NCBI RefSeq assembly: GCF_036323495.1
Contig: NZ_AP028947.1
Coordinates: 806,001 to 870,000, forward strand
Origin: Limnobacter thiooxidans
GTDB lineage: Bacteria > Pseudomonadota > Gammaproteobacteria > Burkholderiales > Burkholderiaceae_B
Length of the DNA stretch: 64,000 nucleotides
Reading direction: 5' to 3'
Shown here: positions 19,340 through 29,311 of the stretch, one piece after another
Layout: each line of letters starts with the position of its first letter
How positions within the stretch are numbered: the stretch's first letter is position 1
Made by a program: the position numbers and the translations under genes
Notes under the pieces: model-generated
The model's database searches: none
Told to the model about the DNA's origin: nothing
What the model saw: the letters and a program-made list of their open reading frames with translations, nothing else

Positions 19340-20125
19340 ATGCTTCCCAACAACCCAACAGCTGGGTCTTCCCGTCGAGTTTCATCGACATCGCCAGTCC
19401 CCAAGTTGCCACTGCGTGGCGGAAATCGATCCTGTGGGCGTTCAGATCAATATGAAACGCTGGCCGAGCAATTTTTGAGCTTTATCGATGACGATTCTTT
19501 TCCCTGTGTGGGGGCCAAGGCAGCACTGGCCAGGGGTGAGATGTTTGTTCATGAGTTTGGCATGCTGAATGACGCCGCTCATGACGCAGAATTGCTGAAT
19601 TCACTTGAACTGTTTGTCAAAACCATGGAGTCGGCCGATGAAGACCCCTTGAAAGTGCATTCCTTCGTGGCGGTGTTCAAAGGACCTTTCATCACCAGTG
19701 AATTGCAGTTTGAAAACCTGTTGTGGACGCAGTTGTACAATCTTCATACTCTTGATGTCAGTCGTGGCTTTTCGGCTGCGTCCGACATCAGCAGCAATCC
19801 TGAAAGTCCCCATTTCAGTTTAAGCCTGGCGGGTCACCCATTCTTTGTGATCGGTTTGCATCCCGGTGCTTCCAGGCTGGCCAGAACCTTTCGCAGCCCG
19901 GTGTTGGTCTTTAACTCCCACCGGCAATTTGAAGCCTTGCGCGCCGATGGGCGTTATCCAAAGATGCAAAAAGCAATTCGCAAGCGTGAAATTGCCCTCC
20001 AGGGTTCCATCAACCCCAACCTGGCCGACTTTGGGTCCAACAGCGAAGCCCGTCAATACAGTGGCCGCAAGGTGGATGCAAACTGGAAATGTCCATTTGA
20101 TTTCGAGAAGGCACGCAAATCATGA
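19340..20125 (+). CDS. YqcI/YcgG family protein, GntA-like (putative haem-dependent guanidino N-hydroxylase)
   Basis: 261 aa. The family signature is strong: SFPCVGAKAALARGE, HFSLSLAGHPFFVIGLHPGAS, FNSHRQFEALRADGRY and SEARQYSGRKV followed by WKCPF. The founding characterised member is GntA, a haem-dependent enzyme that N-hydroxylates a guanidino amino acid in guanitoxin biosynthesis; substrates of most homologues are unknown, so activity here is inference. I start at the ATG at 19340 because a textbook AAAGGAG lies 5 bases upstream; another ATG at 19304 has none. The first 45 residues are low-complexity Ser/Pro/Arg. The stop overlaps the next gene (ATGA), so the two are coupled. Confidence 0.82.
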   Translation: MLPNNPTAGSSRRVSSTSPVPKLPLRGGNRSCGRSDQYETLAEQFLSFIDDDSFPCVGAKAALARGEMFVHEFGMLNDAAHDAELLNSLELFVKTMESADEDPLKVHSFVAVFKGPFITSELQFENLLWTQLYNLHTLDVSRGFSAASDISSNPESPHFSLSLAGHPFFVIGLHPGASRLARTFRSPVLVFNSHRQFEALRADGRYPKMQKAIRKREIALQGSINPNLADFGSNSEARQYSGRKVDANWKCPFDFEKARKS

Positions 20126-20739
20126 ACGATCTCTTGGTGGAATTCAAAGTCAACACCCGTATTCGTCCCTGTTCTGCCCATGCCTTCGAATTGAACGCGG
20201 GTGATGAATTGGTTGTGGTTGATCCACAAGGTCAGCAGGTCAGCGATCTGGTTGCGTTTGCCAAGTCGGATGTTCGGGAATACCTCTCTTCAGGGCGCAC
20301 CTTGGACTATGCGTCCAAGCTGTGGCTAAGCACCGGCGATTTGTTGTACTCAAACCGCAGCGCACCCATGTTCACCATTCTGGAAGACACCTGTGGCCGC
20401 CATGATTTCACCTTGGCACCCTGTTCCCGGGAAATGTTCGAAACCATCTATGGCGAGAAAGAAGAACGCCCCGGCTGTGAGGGAAATCTGGAAAAGGTGC
20501 TGGAAAAATATGGCATCGATCGCGACTGCATTCCTACCGCATTCAATGTATTCATGAATGTCGGTATAGATCCATCTACCGGCGCGATCGCAGTGCTCCC
20601 ACCGTTGAGTAAACCCGGGGACTTTATTCGATTCAAGGCGGAGATGGATTTGGTGGTTGGCCTTACTGCTTGTTCGGCGGGGCAGTCCAACAATTTCAGC
20701 TACAAGCCGATCGACTTCAGGATAGAGTCGCCGGCCTGA
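20122..20739 (+). CDS. DUF1989 family protein (urea-carboxylase-associated / carboxyguanidine deiminase-related)
   Basis: 205 aa protein of the DUF1989 family, whose best-known members (formerly UCA1/UCA2) are the two subunits of carboxyguanidine deiminase beside guanidine carboxylase. Visible: the beta-rich start with GDELVVVDPQGQQVSDLVAF, the FTILEDTCGRHDFTLAPCS block, CIPTAFNVFMNVGID and the C-terminal GDFIRFKAEMDLVVGLTACSAGQSNN. The Cys and His in TCGRHD and the TACSAGQSN ending suggest a metal or catalytic site. It begins inside the stop of the GntA-like gene. No guanidine carboxylase or urea amidolyase gene is nearby, so it probably acts on a product of its neighbour; this is inference. 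Confidence 0.82.
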   Translation: MNDLLVEFKVNTRIRPCSAHAFELNAGDELVVVDPQGQQVSDLVAFAKSDVREYLSSGRTLDYASKLWLSTGDLLYSNRSAPMFTILEDTCGRHDFTLAPCSREMFETIYGEKEERPGCEGNLEKVLEKYGIDRDCIPTAFNVFMNVGIDPSTGAIAVLPPLSKPGDFIRFKAEMDLVVGLTACSAGQSNNFSYKPIDFRIESPA

Positions 20740-20749
20740 AGGCTGCTGC

Positions 20750-21129
20750 TTACATTTGCTGGGTTGGGATGTGGCCGCGTTGCTCGGCCATCACATTGTT
20801 GTCATCAACGAAAACCAGTTTGGGCTGGAATGTTTTGCATTCCGCATCATCTAGCGTGCCATAGGCCGCAATAATGACCAAGTCGCCTTTTTGCGCACGG
20901 CGGGCCGCTGCGCCATTCAGGGAAATCATGCCGCTTCCGCGTTCACCCTTGATGGCGTAAGTTGAAAAACGCTCGCCGTTGTCAATGACATAAATATCAA
21001 TGCGTTGAAACTCGATAATGCCTGACGCTTCCAGCAAGTTTTCGTCAATCGCGCAGGAACCTTCGTAATGAAGTTCACAGTGGGTTACTTTGGCTCGGTG
21101 AATTTTTCCAAGCAACATCTCACGATGCA

Positions 21130-21130
<1 letters not shown>
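20750..21130 (-). CDS. panD: Aspartate 1-decarboxylase (pro-enzyme)
   Basis: Makes beta-alanine for pantothenate. 126 aa. The self-cleavage site is visible as YEGSCAID, with Gly24-Ser25 giving the pyruvoyl group; the N-terminus [17 protein letters not shown] aligns in register with known PanD. Its start codon overlaps the panC stop by one base. It is the last gene of the minus-strand hda-to-panD series and abuts the convergent DUF1989 gene with only 10 bases between stops. Confidence 0.96.
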
Positions 21131-22819
<1,689 letters not shown>

Positions 22820-22854
22820 CGTGCTTCTCTCAGTGCTGTCTTTGCTCGGGGATC

Positions 22855-23496
22855 TTATTCAGACCAATTGAAAAATTCTCGCCGGCCTTTCATGCCGTCG
22901 ATCTGGTTCAGCAACAGGTCAAAGTCCTCTGCGTGATCAATCGGGTTCAAATGTTCTGTATTCACAATCAAAAGCGGCGCGTCGTCATAGTGATAAAAAA
23001 AGCGGCTGTAGGCATCGCTCAGCTGTGACAAATACGCTTCGGTGATGTTGGCTTCATAGGGCGTGGCGCGCTTTTGAACCCGTTCGATCAATGCCTGTGG
23101 CGATGCCTGCAGGTAAATCACCAGGTCCGGCGTGCTGGTCTGCGGGCTTTGGTGCTGATAAATCTGCTGATACAGCTTCAGCTCTTCCTCATCCAGCGTC
23201 AGGCTGGCAAACATGCGGTCTTTTTCAAGCAGAAAATCGCTGATGACCATGTTCTCGAAAAAATCACGTTGAGTCAGGTCACGCAACTGCCCGATTCGTT
23301 GAAACAGAAAGAACAGCTGGGTAGGCAAGGCGTAGCGGGCTGGCTCTTGGTAAAACTTCTCAAGAAAGGGATTGTCGTCCGGCTTTTCAAGCAGCACTTC
23401 GGCCTGGAATCGCTGGGCAATCAAGCGGGCCAGCGAGGTTTTACCCACGCCAATGGGCCCTTCAATCACGATGTGGCGATATTTCTCTGACAACAA
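22855..23496 (-). CDS. Deoxynucleoside kinase family protein (deoxyadenosine/deoxyguanosine kinase-like)
   Basis: 213 aa P-loop kinase. [19 protein letters not shown] is the Walker [15 protein letters not shown] the DR[SYF]-type substrate motif, [18 protein letters not shown] the LID arginine region. The family phosphorylates deoxyadenosine or deoxyguanosine for salvage. In Burkholderiales a gene of this type typically lies between folK and panB, as here. Exact substrate cannot be read from the sequence. Confidence 0.87.
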   Translation of the reverse strand: MLSEKYRHIVIEGPIGVGKTSLARLIAQRFQAEVLLEKPDDNPFLEKFYQEPARYALPTQLFFLFQRIGQLRDLTQRDFFENMVISDFLLEKDRMFASLTLDEEELKLYQQIYQHQSPQTSTPDLVIYLQASPQALIERVQKRATPYEANITEAYLSQLSDAYSRFFYHYDDAPLLIVNTEHLNPIDHAEDFDLLLNQIDGMKGRREFFNWSE

Positions 23497-23569
23497 CTTG
23501 GCTCTCCAGTGAATGGCTGCGTGCGGCCTCAGTGTAGCGCACGGGTAAAATTGGAATTGGAAAAACAGT

Positions 23570-24052
23570 TCAAATCAGGTTGACTTCCTGATTCAGCGTG
23601 GCAGGCAGATGAACACTTGCCAGACCAAGCCCGGGAATTTCAACCGCAGGGTTCAATGCCAGGAGCGGCTCAAGAACAAACCGGCGCAAGTGCATTCGGG
23701 GGTGGGGCACCGTCAGTTGCTCAGTGTCTCGGGTTTCATTGCCAACCAGGAGCACGTCAACATCAATCGGGCGGGGCGCATTGCGGGTGGTTCGCACCCG
23801 GCCCAGGGTGTTTTCCAAGGCCAGGCAGGCCTGAAGCAATGATTCGGCGTTGCCCAGCCACTGGATTTCCAGGACCGAATTCACGTAGTCTGGTCCTGTG
23901 GCGTCCACCGGCGCACTTCGATAGCGCGGCGATTCCCGTGTGCCAGCGGCAAGCGGATGTGCCGCAAAGTGTTGTACCACCTCGTCAAACAAAGCCAGCG
24001 GATGACCCAGATTTCCACCCAAGCCCAAATAGCAAAGCGTGCTGTTGCTCAC
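23570..24052 (-). CDS. folK: 2-amino-4-hydroxy-6-hydroxymethyldihydropteridine pyrophosphokinase
   Basis: HPPK of folate synthesis, 160 aa. Family marks: CYLGLGGNLGHP at the N-terminus, TRESPRYRSAPV, LLQACLALENTLGRVR and PRPIDVDVLLVGNE (the DxD Mg/ATP site), then VPHPRMHLRRFVLEPLLAL. It starts with GTG at 24050-24052, overlapping the pcnB stop as GTGA. This coupling supports the GTG start. Confidence 0.94.
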   Translation of the reverse strand: MSNSTLCYLGLGGNLGHPLALFDEVVQHFAAHPLAAGTRESPRYRSAPVDATGPDYVNSVLEIQWLGNAESLLQACLALENTLGRVRTTRNAPRPIDVDVLLVGNETRDTEQLTVPHPRMHLRRFVLEPLLALNPAVEIPGLGLASVHLPATLNQEVNLI

Positions 24053-25506
24053 TCGCCAGACGATCCCTGCTCAGTTGACCCGCCACCTTGGCCTGTGGGT
24101 CTACTCTTCGGCTTTCTGCGGCGTTTTTTCTTGCGTGCGGCACCTTCCTGGCCCGCGGGTGTGCCCCGCAAGCCATCAAGCATGCTCTGGCGGTTGTTGG
24201 CGTCACCGTCACTGAATTCACGCCACCATTCGGCCAGTTCAGTGTCCGCATCTACATCACCCACTTTGGCGCGCAATTCATAAAAATCAAGCGATGCGCG
24301 GAATTTCTGCTGTTCAAGCATGCGGAAGGGCGCTTTGCCCGCCCGCTTTTCAAAACGGGGCTGGAACGCCCAGATTTCCCGCATGTCGCCAGTCAGGCGG
24401 CGGGGAATGGCTGTGCGCTCGGCCTGCTCAGCCAGCACTTCATCCATGGCGGCAAACAGGGCAGGGAATTTGAGTTCACCTTGCTCCAGCTTGGTTTCCC
24501 AGCTTTCCAGCACCAGGTGCCACAGCAGGCAGGCAAACAAAAATCCGGGGCTCAAGGGCTTTCCGTCTTTCACACGCTGATCGGTTCGTGCCAGCGCTTC
24601 GGTCAGGAAGGGTTCACCTCGCTCGTGTTCCAGGATCGCATCCAGCAATGGAAACACGCCGTGGTGCAAACCCGCTTTGCGCAGGCCTTTCAGGCAAGCC
24701 AGGGCGGACCCACTCATCAAGAGCTTGAGCATTTCATCAAACAGCCGGGATGCAGGCACGTTGCGCAACAAATCAGCCATTTCAGCGATTGGCGCGTAAG
24801 TAGCCGGCTCAATGTTGAAATCCAGTTTGGCTGCAAAACGCACCACGCGCAGCATGCGCACCGGGTCTTCGCGGTAGCGCAAGCTGGGTTCACCGATCAT
24901 GCGCAGCAACCGGGCGCGCAGGTCTTCCATGCCATGGTGGTAATCCCACACGGTTTCCGTGCTGGGGTCGTAGTACATGGCATTGACGGTAAAGTCCCTG
25001 CGGGATGCATCTTCATCCTGGCGACCAAATTCGTTGTCGCGCAGCACACGGCCATGTTCATCTTTTTCATTGCTGGCGCTGGCCAGTGCACGAAATGTGG
25101 AGGTTTCAATCGTTTCCGGGCCAAACATCACATGGACAATCTGGAAACGTCGGCCAATCACACGGGCCCGGCGGAACAAACGTTGGGTTTGTTCCGGGCT
25201 GGCGTCGGTGGCCACGTCAAAGTCTTTGGGGCGCATGCCCAACAGCAGGTCACGCACCGCACCCCCCACCACGAAGGCCTTGTAGCCCTTGCTTTGCAGG
25301 GTCTCGCAAACACGAATGGCATTGTGACTGACCAATCGCTTGTCTATTTTGTGTTCGGCTACACTCCATACTTTTGGTTTGTGGACACCATAGCTCGCCT
25401 TGACTTTTTTGGGTGTACCCAGGTTCAAGTGCGCAGCAGGTCCAGGAGCCTCACGCCCCAGCGTGACCGGTTTTGAAAACATGCGTTTGAATAGTTTTTT
25501 GATCAT
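24049..25506 (-). CDS. pcnB: Poly(A) polymerase I
   Basis: Class II nucleotidyltransferase (485 aa) that adds 3' poly(A) tails to RNA and promotes decay. The catalytic region AFVVGGAVRDLLLGMRPKDFDVATDA (in two parts: GG..R and DFDVA) sits near residue 90-110, then RRARVIGRRFQIVHVMF and the RRDFTVNAMYYDP motif. The basic C-terminal tail (ARKKKRRRKPKSRP) is typical of PcnB and absent from CCA-adding enzymes. I take the ATG at 25506, which overlaps the HAD gene stop (ATGA); a longer frame would run 90 bases into that gene. Confidence 0.92.
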   Translation of the reverse strand: MIKKLFKRMFSKPVTLGREAPGPAAHLNLGTPKKVKASYGVHKPKVWSVAEHKIDKRLVSHNAIRVCETLQSKGYKAFVVGGAVRDLLLGMRPKDFDVATDASPEQTQRLFRRARVIGRRFQIVHVMFGPETIETSTFRALASASNEKDEHGRVLRDNEFGRQDEDASRRDFTVNAMYYDPSTETVWDYHHGMEDLRARLLRMIGEPSLRYREDPVRMLRVVRFAAKLDFNIEPATYAPIAEMADLLRNVPASRLFDEMLKLLMSGSALACLKGLRKAGLHHGVFPLLDAILEHERGEPFLTEALARTDQRVKDGKPLSPGFLFACLLWHLVLESWETKLEQGELKFPALFAAMDEVLAEQAERTAIPRRLTGDMREIWAFQPRFEKRAGKAPFRMLEQQKFRASLDFYELRAKVGDVDADTELAEWWREFSDGDANNRQSMLDGLRGTPAGQEGAARKKKRRRKPKSRPTGQGGGSTEQGSSGE

Positions 25507-26168
25507 TTGAACAGCTCTAATACGGGCCAGCCTTGCGACTTCGCGATGTCGGCCAGTTTCTCGTCGGGGTTCGCTGCCACGGGGTGGCTGACGCATTCCA
25601 GCAGCGGCAGGTCATTGATTGAATCGCTGTAAAAGTGGCTGGTCTCGAAACTTTCCATCGTCCACCCCTTTTCGGCCAGCCACTCGTTCAGGCGGGTCAC
25701 CTTGCCTTCCCGGAAGCTGGGTAGCCCGCTGACTTTGCCCGTGTACTCGCCATCAATCAGTTCAGGTTCCGTGGCAATCAAGGCTTCAATGCCAAAGGCC
25801 TGAGCAATCGGTTGAGTGATGAAGCTGTTGGTCGCAGTGATGATGACGCACACGGCGTTTTCATTTTGATGCTTCTTGACCAGCTCGATCGCAGAGGGCT
25901 TGATGTTCGGGCGAATCACGTCAGCCATGAACTCGTTGTGCCATACGGCCAACTGCGCGCGCGTGTTGTTGCGCAGGGGGCGCAATTGAAAGTCGAGAAA
26001 TTCGTCAATATTCAGCGTGCCGGCTTTGTAGTCAGCATAGAACTGGTCGTTCCGGGCTTCAAATTCGGCGCGGTCCAGCACCCCTTTGTTGATCAGGAAT
26101 TGCGACCAGCCGTGATCAGAATCAATCGGCAACAGGGTGTTGTCAAGGTCAAACAGTGCGAGTTTCAT
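25503..26168 (-). CDS. HAD-IB family phosphatase (SerB-like)
   Basis: 221 aa haloacid-dehalogenase superfamily hydrolase. Catalytic motif I is ALFDLDNTLLP (Asp7 and Asp9), motif II VIITATNSF, motif III Lys in REGKVTRLN, motif IV FYSDSINDLPLL. It fits subfamily IB, which includes phosphoserine phosphatase and histidinol-phosphatase-like enzymes; the substrate cannot be settled from sequence. It overlaps hda by 20 bases and pcnB by 4. Confidence 0.88.
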   Translation of the reverse strand: MKLALFDLDNTLLPIDSDHGWSQFLINKGVLDRAEFEARNDQFYADYKAGTLNIDEFLDFQLRPLRNNTRAQLAVWHNEFMADVIRPNIKPSAIELVKKHQNENAVCVIITATNSFITQPIAQAFGIEALIATEPELIDGEYTGKVSGLPSFREGKVTRLNEWLAEKGWTMESFETSHFYSDSINDLPLLECVSHPVAANPDEKLADIAKSQGWPVLELFK

Positions 26169-26850
26169 ATTCCCGAATTACCAGACTTTCTCGTCGTTTC
26201 ATCCAGTGTCGCAGCAAATTCACGCTCACTGGTTTTTGTTGTTCAAGGGAGAAGCGATCCAATCCATCCATGACGGCCATGAGCGAACCCATGTCGCGCT
26301 GAAAATAGCGCAGTGCATATTCAATCACTTCTTCGCTCAACTGCAGCCCGCGAGATTTCGCCATGGATTGCAGGGCCTCGTGTTTTTCATGGTCGCTCAA
26401 GGGTTGAACCCGAAGGCACAAGCCCGCTTCGATTCGTGTACGCAAGTCATCCCGCAGCTTGAGCTCGGCCGGTGGAAATTCACTGGCCAAGATGATTTTA
26501 CCGGGTTTGTTCTCTGCAAGGCTTGAATTGAATGCATTAAACAGCTGAACCTGGGAGTAAGGCGTTAGTTGATCGATGTTGTCGATCACCAAGGCCTGTT
26601 CACTAGGTTTGAAGACAAACCTGTTGCCGCCAGCCACCACATTGACGCCCATTTCGGCGGCCACGCCACGCAACAAGTGGCTTTTTCCGCAACCCGCAGG
26701 CCCGTAGACATACATGAAAGGACTAAGGCTTTCGAGTTTGATCAGTTGCTGAAGTTCATGCACGAGCTGACCATTCTGACCCACCAGGAAGTTGGTCAGT
26801 GTGGGCCGGGGCGGCGTGAAGACATCAAGAAGCAACTGTTGCATGGGCAT
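26149..26850 (-). CDS. hda: DnaA regulatory inactivator Hda
   Basis: AAA+ protein of 233 aa that, bound to the DNA-loaded sliding clamp, stimulates hydrolysis of DnaA-ATP and limits re-initiation. The N-terminal MQQLLLDVF carries the clamp-binding QLxLxV-type motif. Walker A is YGPAGCGKSHLL, Walker B ALVIDNID, and a sensor II/lid region follows. No DNA-binding DnaA domain IV is present, which separates it from DnaA. First gene of the minus-strand run that ends with panD; purM is divergent, 225 bases away. Confidence 0.93.
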   Translation of the reverse strand: MPMQQLLLDVFTPPRPTLTNFLVGQNGQLVHELQQLIKLESLSPFMYVYGPAGCGKSHLLRGVAAEMGVNVVAGGNRFVFKPSEQALVIDNIDQLTPYSQVQLFNAFNSSLAENKPGKIILASEFPPAELKLRDDLRTRIEAGLCLRVQPLSDHEKHEALQSMAKSRGLQLSEEVIEYALRYFQRDMGSLMAVMDGLDRFSLEQQKPVSVNLLRHWMKRRESLVIREYETRTV

Positions 26851-27075
26851 TGCTGAGCTGGGCTTTTGTGGAAATTAATTGAACTTTCAAGGGCGCTTTT
26901 GGGCGACGGTTCAGGCAGGCGGTCCACTCGGGGGCCGGGCGTATCAAGCAACCCCCAATAATACCCTTGAATGACACTTTTTAAGTCTTGTCTCGGTTAA
27001 AATATCGACTCTCGCGCTTGTGGCCTGAAACCTGATGCAAGCTACCCGACCCCCATTTTTTCGGATTGAATTTCA

Positions 27076-28116
27076 ATGAATTCTCCCTTGACCTACAAAG
27101 ACGCTGGCGTGGACATGCAAGCCGGTGATGACCTGGTAGATGCCATCAAACCCCTCGCCAAACGCACAATGCGCCCAGGTGTGTTGGCAGGCATTGGCGG
27201 CTTCGGCGCCATGTTTGAAGTGCCCAAGGGTTATCGTGAGCCTGTGCTTGTTTCTGGCACTGACGGTGTGGGTACCAAGCTGCGCCTCGCTTTTGAGTGG
27301 AATATTCACAACACGGTGGGCATCGATCTCGTCGCCATGAGCGCCAACGACATTCTGGTTCAAGGCGCCGAACCTTTGTATTTTCTGGACTACTTTGCCT
27401 GTGGCAAGCTCGATGTCAAAACCGCGGCCAGTGTGGTCGGCGGTATTGCCTACGGTTGCGAGCAGGCAGGTTGCGCCCTGATTGGTGGTGAAACCGCTGA
27501 AATGCCTGGCATGTATCCCGATGGCGAATACGATCTGGCTGGTTTTGCTGTGGGTATTGTTGAAAAATCCGAGATTCTGGACGCCAGCAAGGTCAAGGCC
27601 GGCGACGTGATACTGGGTCTGGCGTCTAACGGCATTCATTCGAATGGCTTCTCGCTGGTTCGCAAAATTCTGGAGCGCGCCCAGCCCGACCTGAATCAGT
27701 TGTGCGATGGCATGCCCTTGCGCGAAGCCATCATGGCGCCCACCCGCATGTACGTGAAACCTGTACTTGAATTGATCAAGAAAGTGCCTGTACATGCCTT
27801 GGCGCACATTACAGGCGGCGGCTTGGTTGAAAACATTCCGCGTGTATTGCCCGAGAACCTGGTCGCCGAACTGGACCGTGGGTCGTGGCCTGAAACAGAA
27901 CTGTTCAAATGGCTTCAGGAAAATGGCCAGGTGCCATTTGATGAAATGAACCGTGTATTCAATTGTGGCATTGGCATGGTCATCGTGTTGCCGGCAGAAC
28001 AAGCGAAGCCTGCCATGGACTTGCTGGTTGCCGCTGGTGAAAAGGTGTACCAGGTGGGTGTTGTGCGCCCGCGTGTTGAGGGTGAAGCACACACCATTGT
28101 TACGCCCGCTCACTAA
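27076..28116 (+). CDS. purM: Phosphoribosylformylglycinamidine cyclo-ligase (AIR synthetase)
   Basis: Makes AIR, the substrate for PurK/PurE/PurC encoded at 15-18 kb. 346 aa with [79 protein letters not shown] and [16 protein letters not shown]. It faces away from hda, an arrangement seen in many proteobacteria. The 225-base spacer contains AT-rich promoter-like sequence (TAAAAT at 26998-27003) without a convincing -35. Confidence 0.96.
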   Translation: MNSPLTYKDAGVDMQAGDDLVDAIKPLAKRTMRPGVLAGIGGFGAMFEVPKGYREPVLVSGTDGVGTKLRLAFEWNIHNTVGIDLVAMSANDILVQGAEPLYFLDYFACGKLDVKTAASVVGGIAYGCEQAGCALIGGETAEMPGMYPDGEYDLAGFAVGIVEKSEILDASKVKAGDVILGLASNGIHSNGFSLVRKILERAQPDLNQLCDGMPLREAIMAPTRMYVKPVLELIKKVPVHALAHITGGGLVENIPRVLPENLVAELDRGSWPETELFKWLQENGQVPFDEMNRVFNCGIGMVIVLPAEQAKPAMDLLVAAGEKVYQVGVVRPRVEGEAHTIVTPAH

Positions 28117-28135
28117 CTAGCGCGATATTTCCCAG

Positions 28136-28172
28136 GCCCTACTCCAGTCAATTCACTTGAATGGCGTAGGGC
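28136..28172 (+). terminator. Possible terminator hairpin after purM
   Basis: Seven-base arms GCCCTAC / GTAGGGC flank a 23-base loop, 19 bases after the purM stop. No proper T-run follows, so this may be a Rho-dependent stop or a 3' stabilising hairpin rather than a true intrinsic terminator. Confidence 0.4.
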
Positions 28173-28215
28173 TTGACTGACTAAGGCTCAAGGCACTATA
28201 CAAAGTTGCTGAAAT

Positions 28216-28710
28216 TCAGTTGGGAAGCCTGGTCTCTTCGATGCCGTCTTGGGTCACTTTCAGCTTCACACGAAAAAATTTTCTGGCCAGTTTGTTGTTT
28301 GTGCGGGTGGCTGATCGCGAGTATTCGCGAAAGGTAAGTGTCAACTCAGCTTGGTCCGGGCCTGCCAAATCGCTATTTTGGTTAATCCATTTGGCCTTCA
28401 CGAATTCACCTTTTGCCCGAAGTGAATGTGCCTGTGTTTCAGGCATTTCATCGAAGGTTGAGCTGGTAAGAAGATACTGGTTTTTACAAACTCCACTTGT
28501 TTCCAGTCCACATTCCTCATTCTGATCGCGTGTACTGAATAGACGCAGCAACAAACCCTTTTCTTGCCCCGGACCGTATTGGTTCAGTTCAATCACTGTC
28601 CCATAAGCAAGATTATTTTGGAGCGTTTGTTTGTCAAGTTCATTTGCCAAACAGAAACCGTTTACATACAGTAAAAAGCTTCCAAGTAAAAACTGATTAA
28701 TCAATTTCAT
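28216..28710 (-). CDS. Exported protein of unknown function, partner of the peptidase-like gene
   Basis: 164 aa from the ATG at 28710. It opens with a clear signal peptide (MKLINQFLLGSFLLYVNGFCLA then NELDKQ) and continues as a small, probably beta-rich domain with three Cys (two in CGLETSGVC, one in the signal). I recognise no family. The start lies two bases after the stop of the upstream peptidase-like gene, so the two are almost certainly cotranscribed and coupled. A periplasmic partner beside a small murein-peptidase-like protein without a signal peptide resembles an immunity/effector pair; this is inference. The stretch is visibly more AT-rich than its neighbours. Confidence 0.65.
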   Translation of the reverse strand: MKLINQFLLGSFLLYVNGFCLANELDKQTLQNNLAYGTVIELNQYGPGQEKGLLLRLFSTRDQNEECGLETSGVCKNQYLLTSSTFDEMPETQAHSLRAKGEFVKAKWINQNSDLAGPDQAELTLTFREYSRSATRTNNKLARKFFRVKLKVTQDGIEETRLPN

Positions 28711-28712
28711 CT

Positions 28713-29129
28713 TCAATCCACGGAGAAATGTATGTGATCGTTGTGCCCGCCAACCGGATGATTTTTGCCATGTTTTCTTTTGAACAAGGGTCCGAAGTTT
28801 TCTCGTCTCCCTTCCCAATTCTCGAAGGCGCGTTGTAATGCTTCGGTAACTTGGGCAACAGTGGGGTCGCTCGGGTAGTGAGTTGACATTCGCATGCCAT
28901 TGATTCTCGAAATATCGATGGCCTTGCCTGAACCTTGCATGTGTCGACTGGGTAGATTGTGCTGATCTTTCAATGATGAAATATAAATTGAAGTCAGGGT
29001 TGGTCCGTTAACTATGTTTGGTCTGATGGTGTGTTGTAAAAAGCCCAGCAATTTTGGGTCAACGCTGTTGTGAACATTCAAGCCAAAATGAATGCTTACA
29101 TCATTGATCTGACCCGGAATGATTGCCAT
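28713..29129 (-). CDS. Small LAS/M15-type metallopeptidase-like protein (putative peptidoglycan peptidase)
   Basis: 138 aa from the ATG at 29129 (a longer frame starts at 29192 without support). It carries the zinc signature of the D-Ala-D-Ala carboxypeptidase/hedgehog fold: LPSRHMQGSGKAIDISR (S61, H63, D72) and, at the very C-terminus, HNDHIHFSVD (H132, H134). These match the SxHxxGxAxD...HxH pattern of enzymes that cut peptidoglycan stem peptides. There is no signal peptide or membrane segment, so export would need a dedicated route (lysis or a contact-dependent secretion system). Only the motif supports the call; the N-terminal 50 residues are unlike anything I know. It is coupled to the exported-protein gene downstream. 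Confidence 0.68.
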   Translation of the reverse strand: MAIIPGQINDVSIHFGLNVHNSVDPKLLGFLQHTIRPNIVNGPTLTSIYISSLKDQHNLPSRHMQGSGKAIDISRINGMRMSTHYPSDPTVAQVTEALQRAFENWEGRRENFGPLFKRKHGKNHPVGGHNDHIHFSVD

Positions 29130-29311
29130 GTGGAAACCTCTTGCACGAATATTTAAGGGGATGAGCTTAAATAGGAGGCGGTAAGTTGACAAATCAGGCA
29201 GTGACGGTCGCTCGACTTGATTACACCCGGGAGTATGTTTAACTGTGTTGTTGCAAGTTGGAGAGAAGATGAAAGATGCTTGCGTACGTAAACATCTTTA
29301 AGTAAACACTC

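Noticed and set aside
24088..25476. A 462-codon plus-strand frame
   Set aside because: Antisense to pcnB, with no ribosome site or family features.
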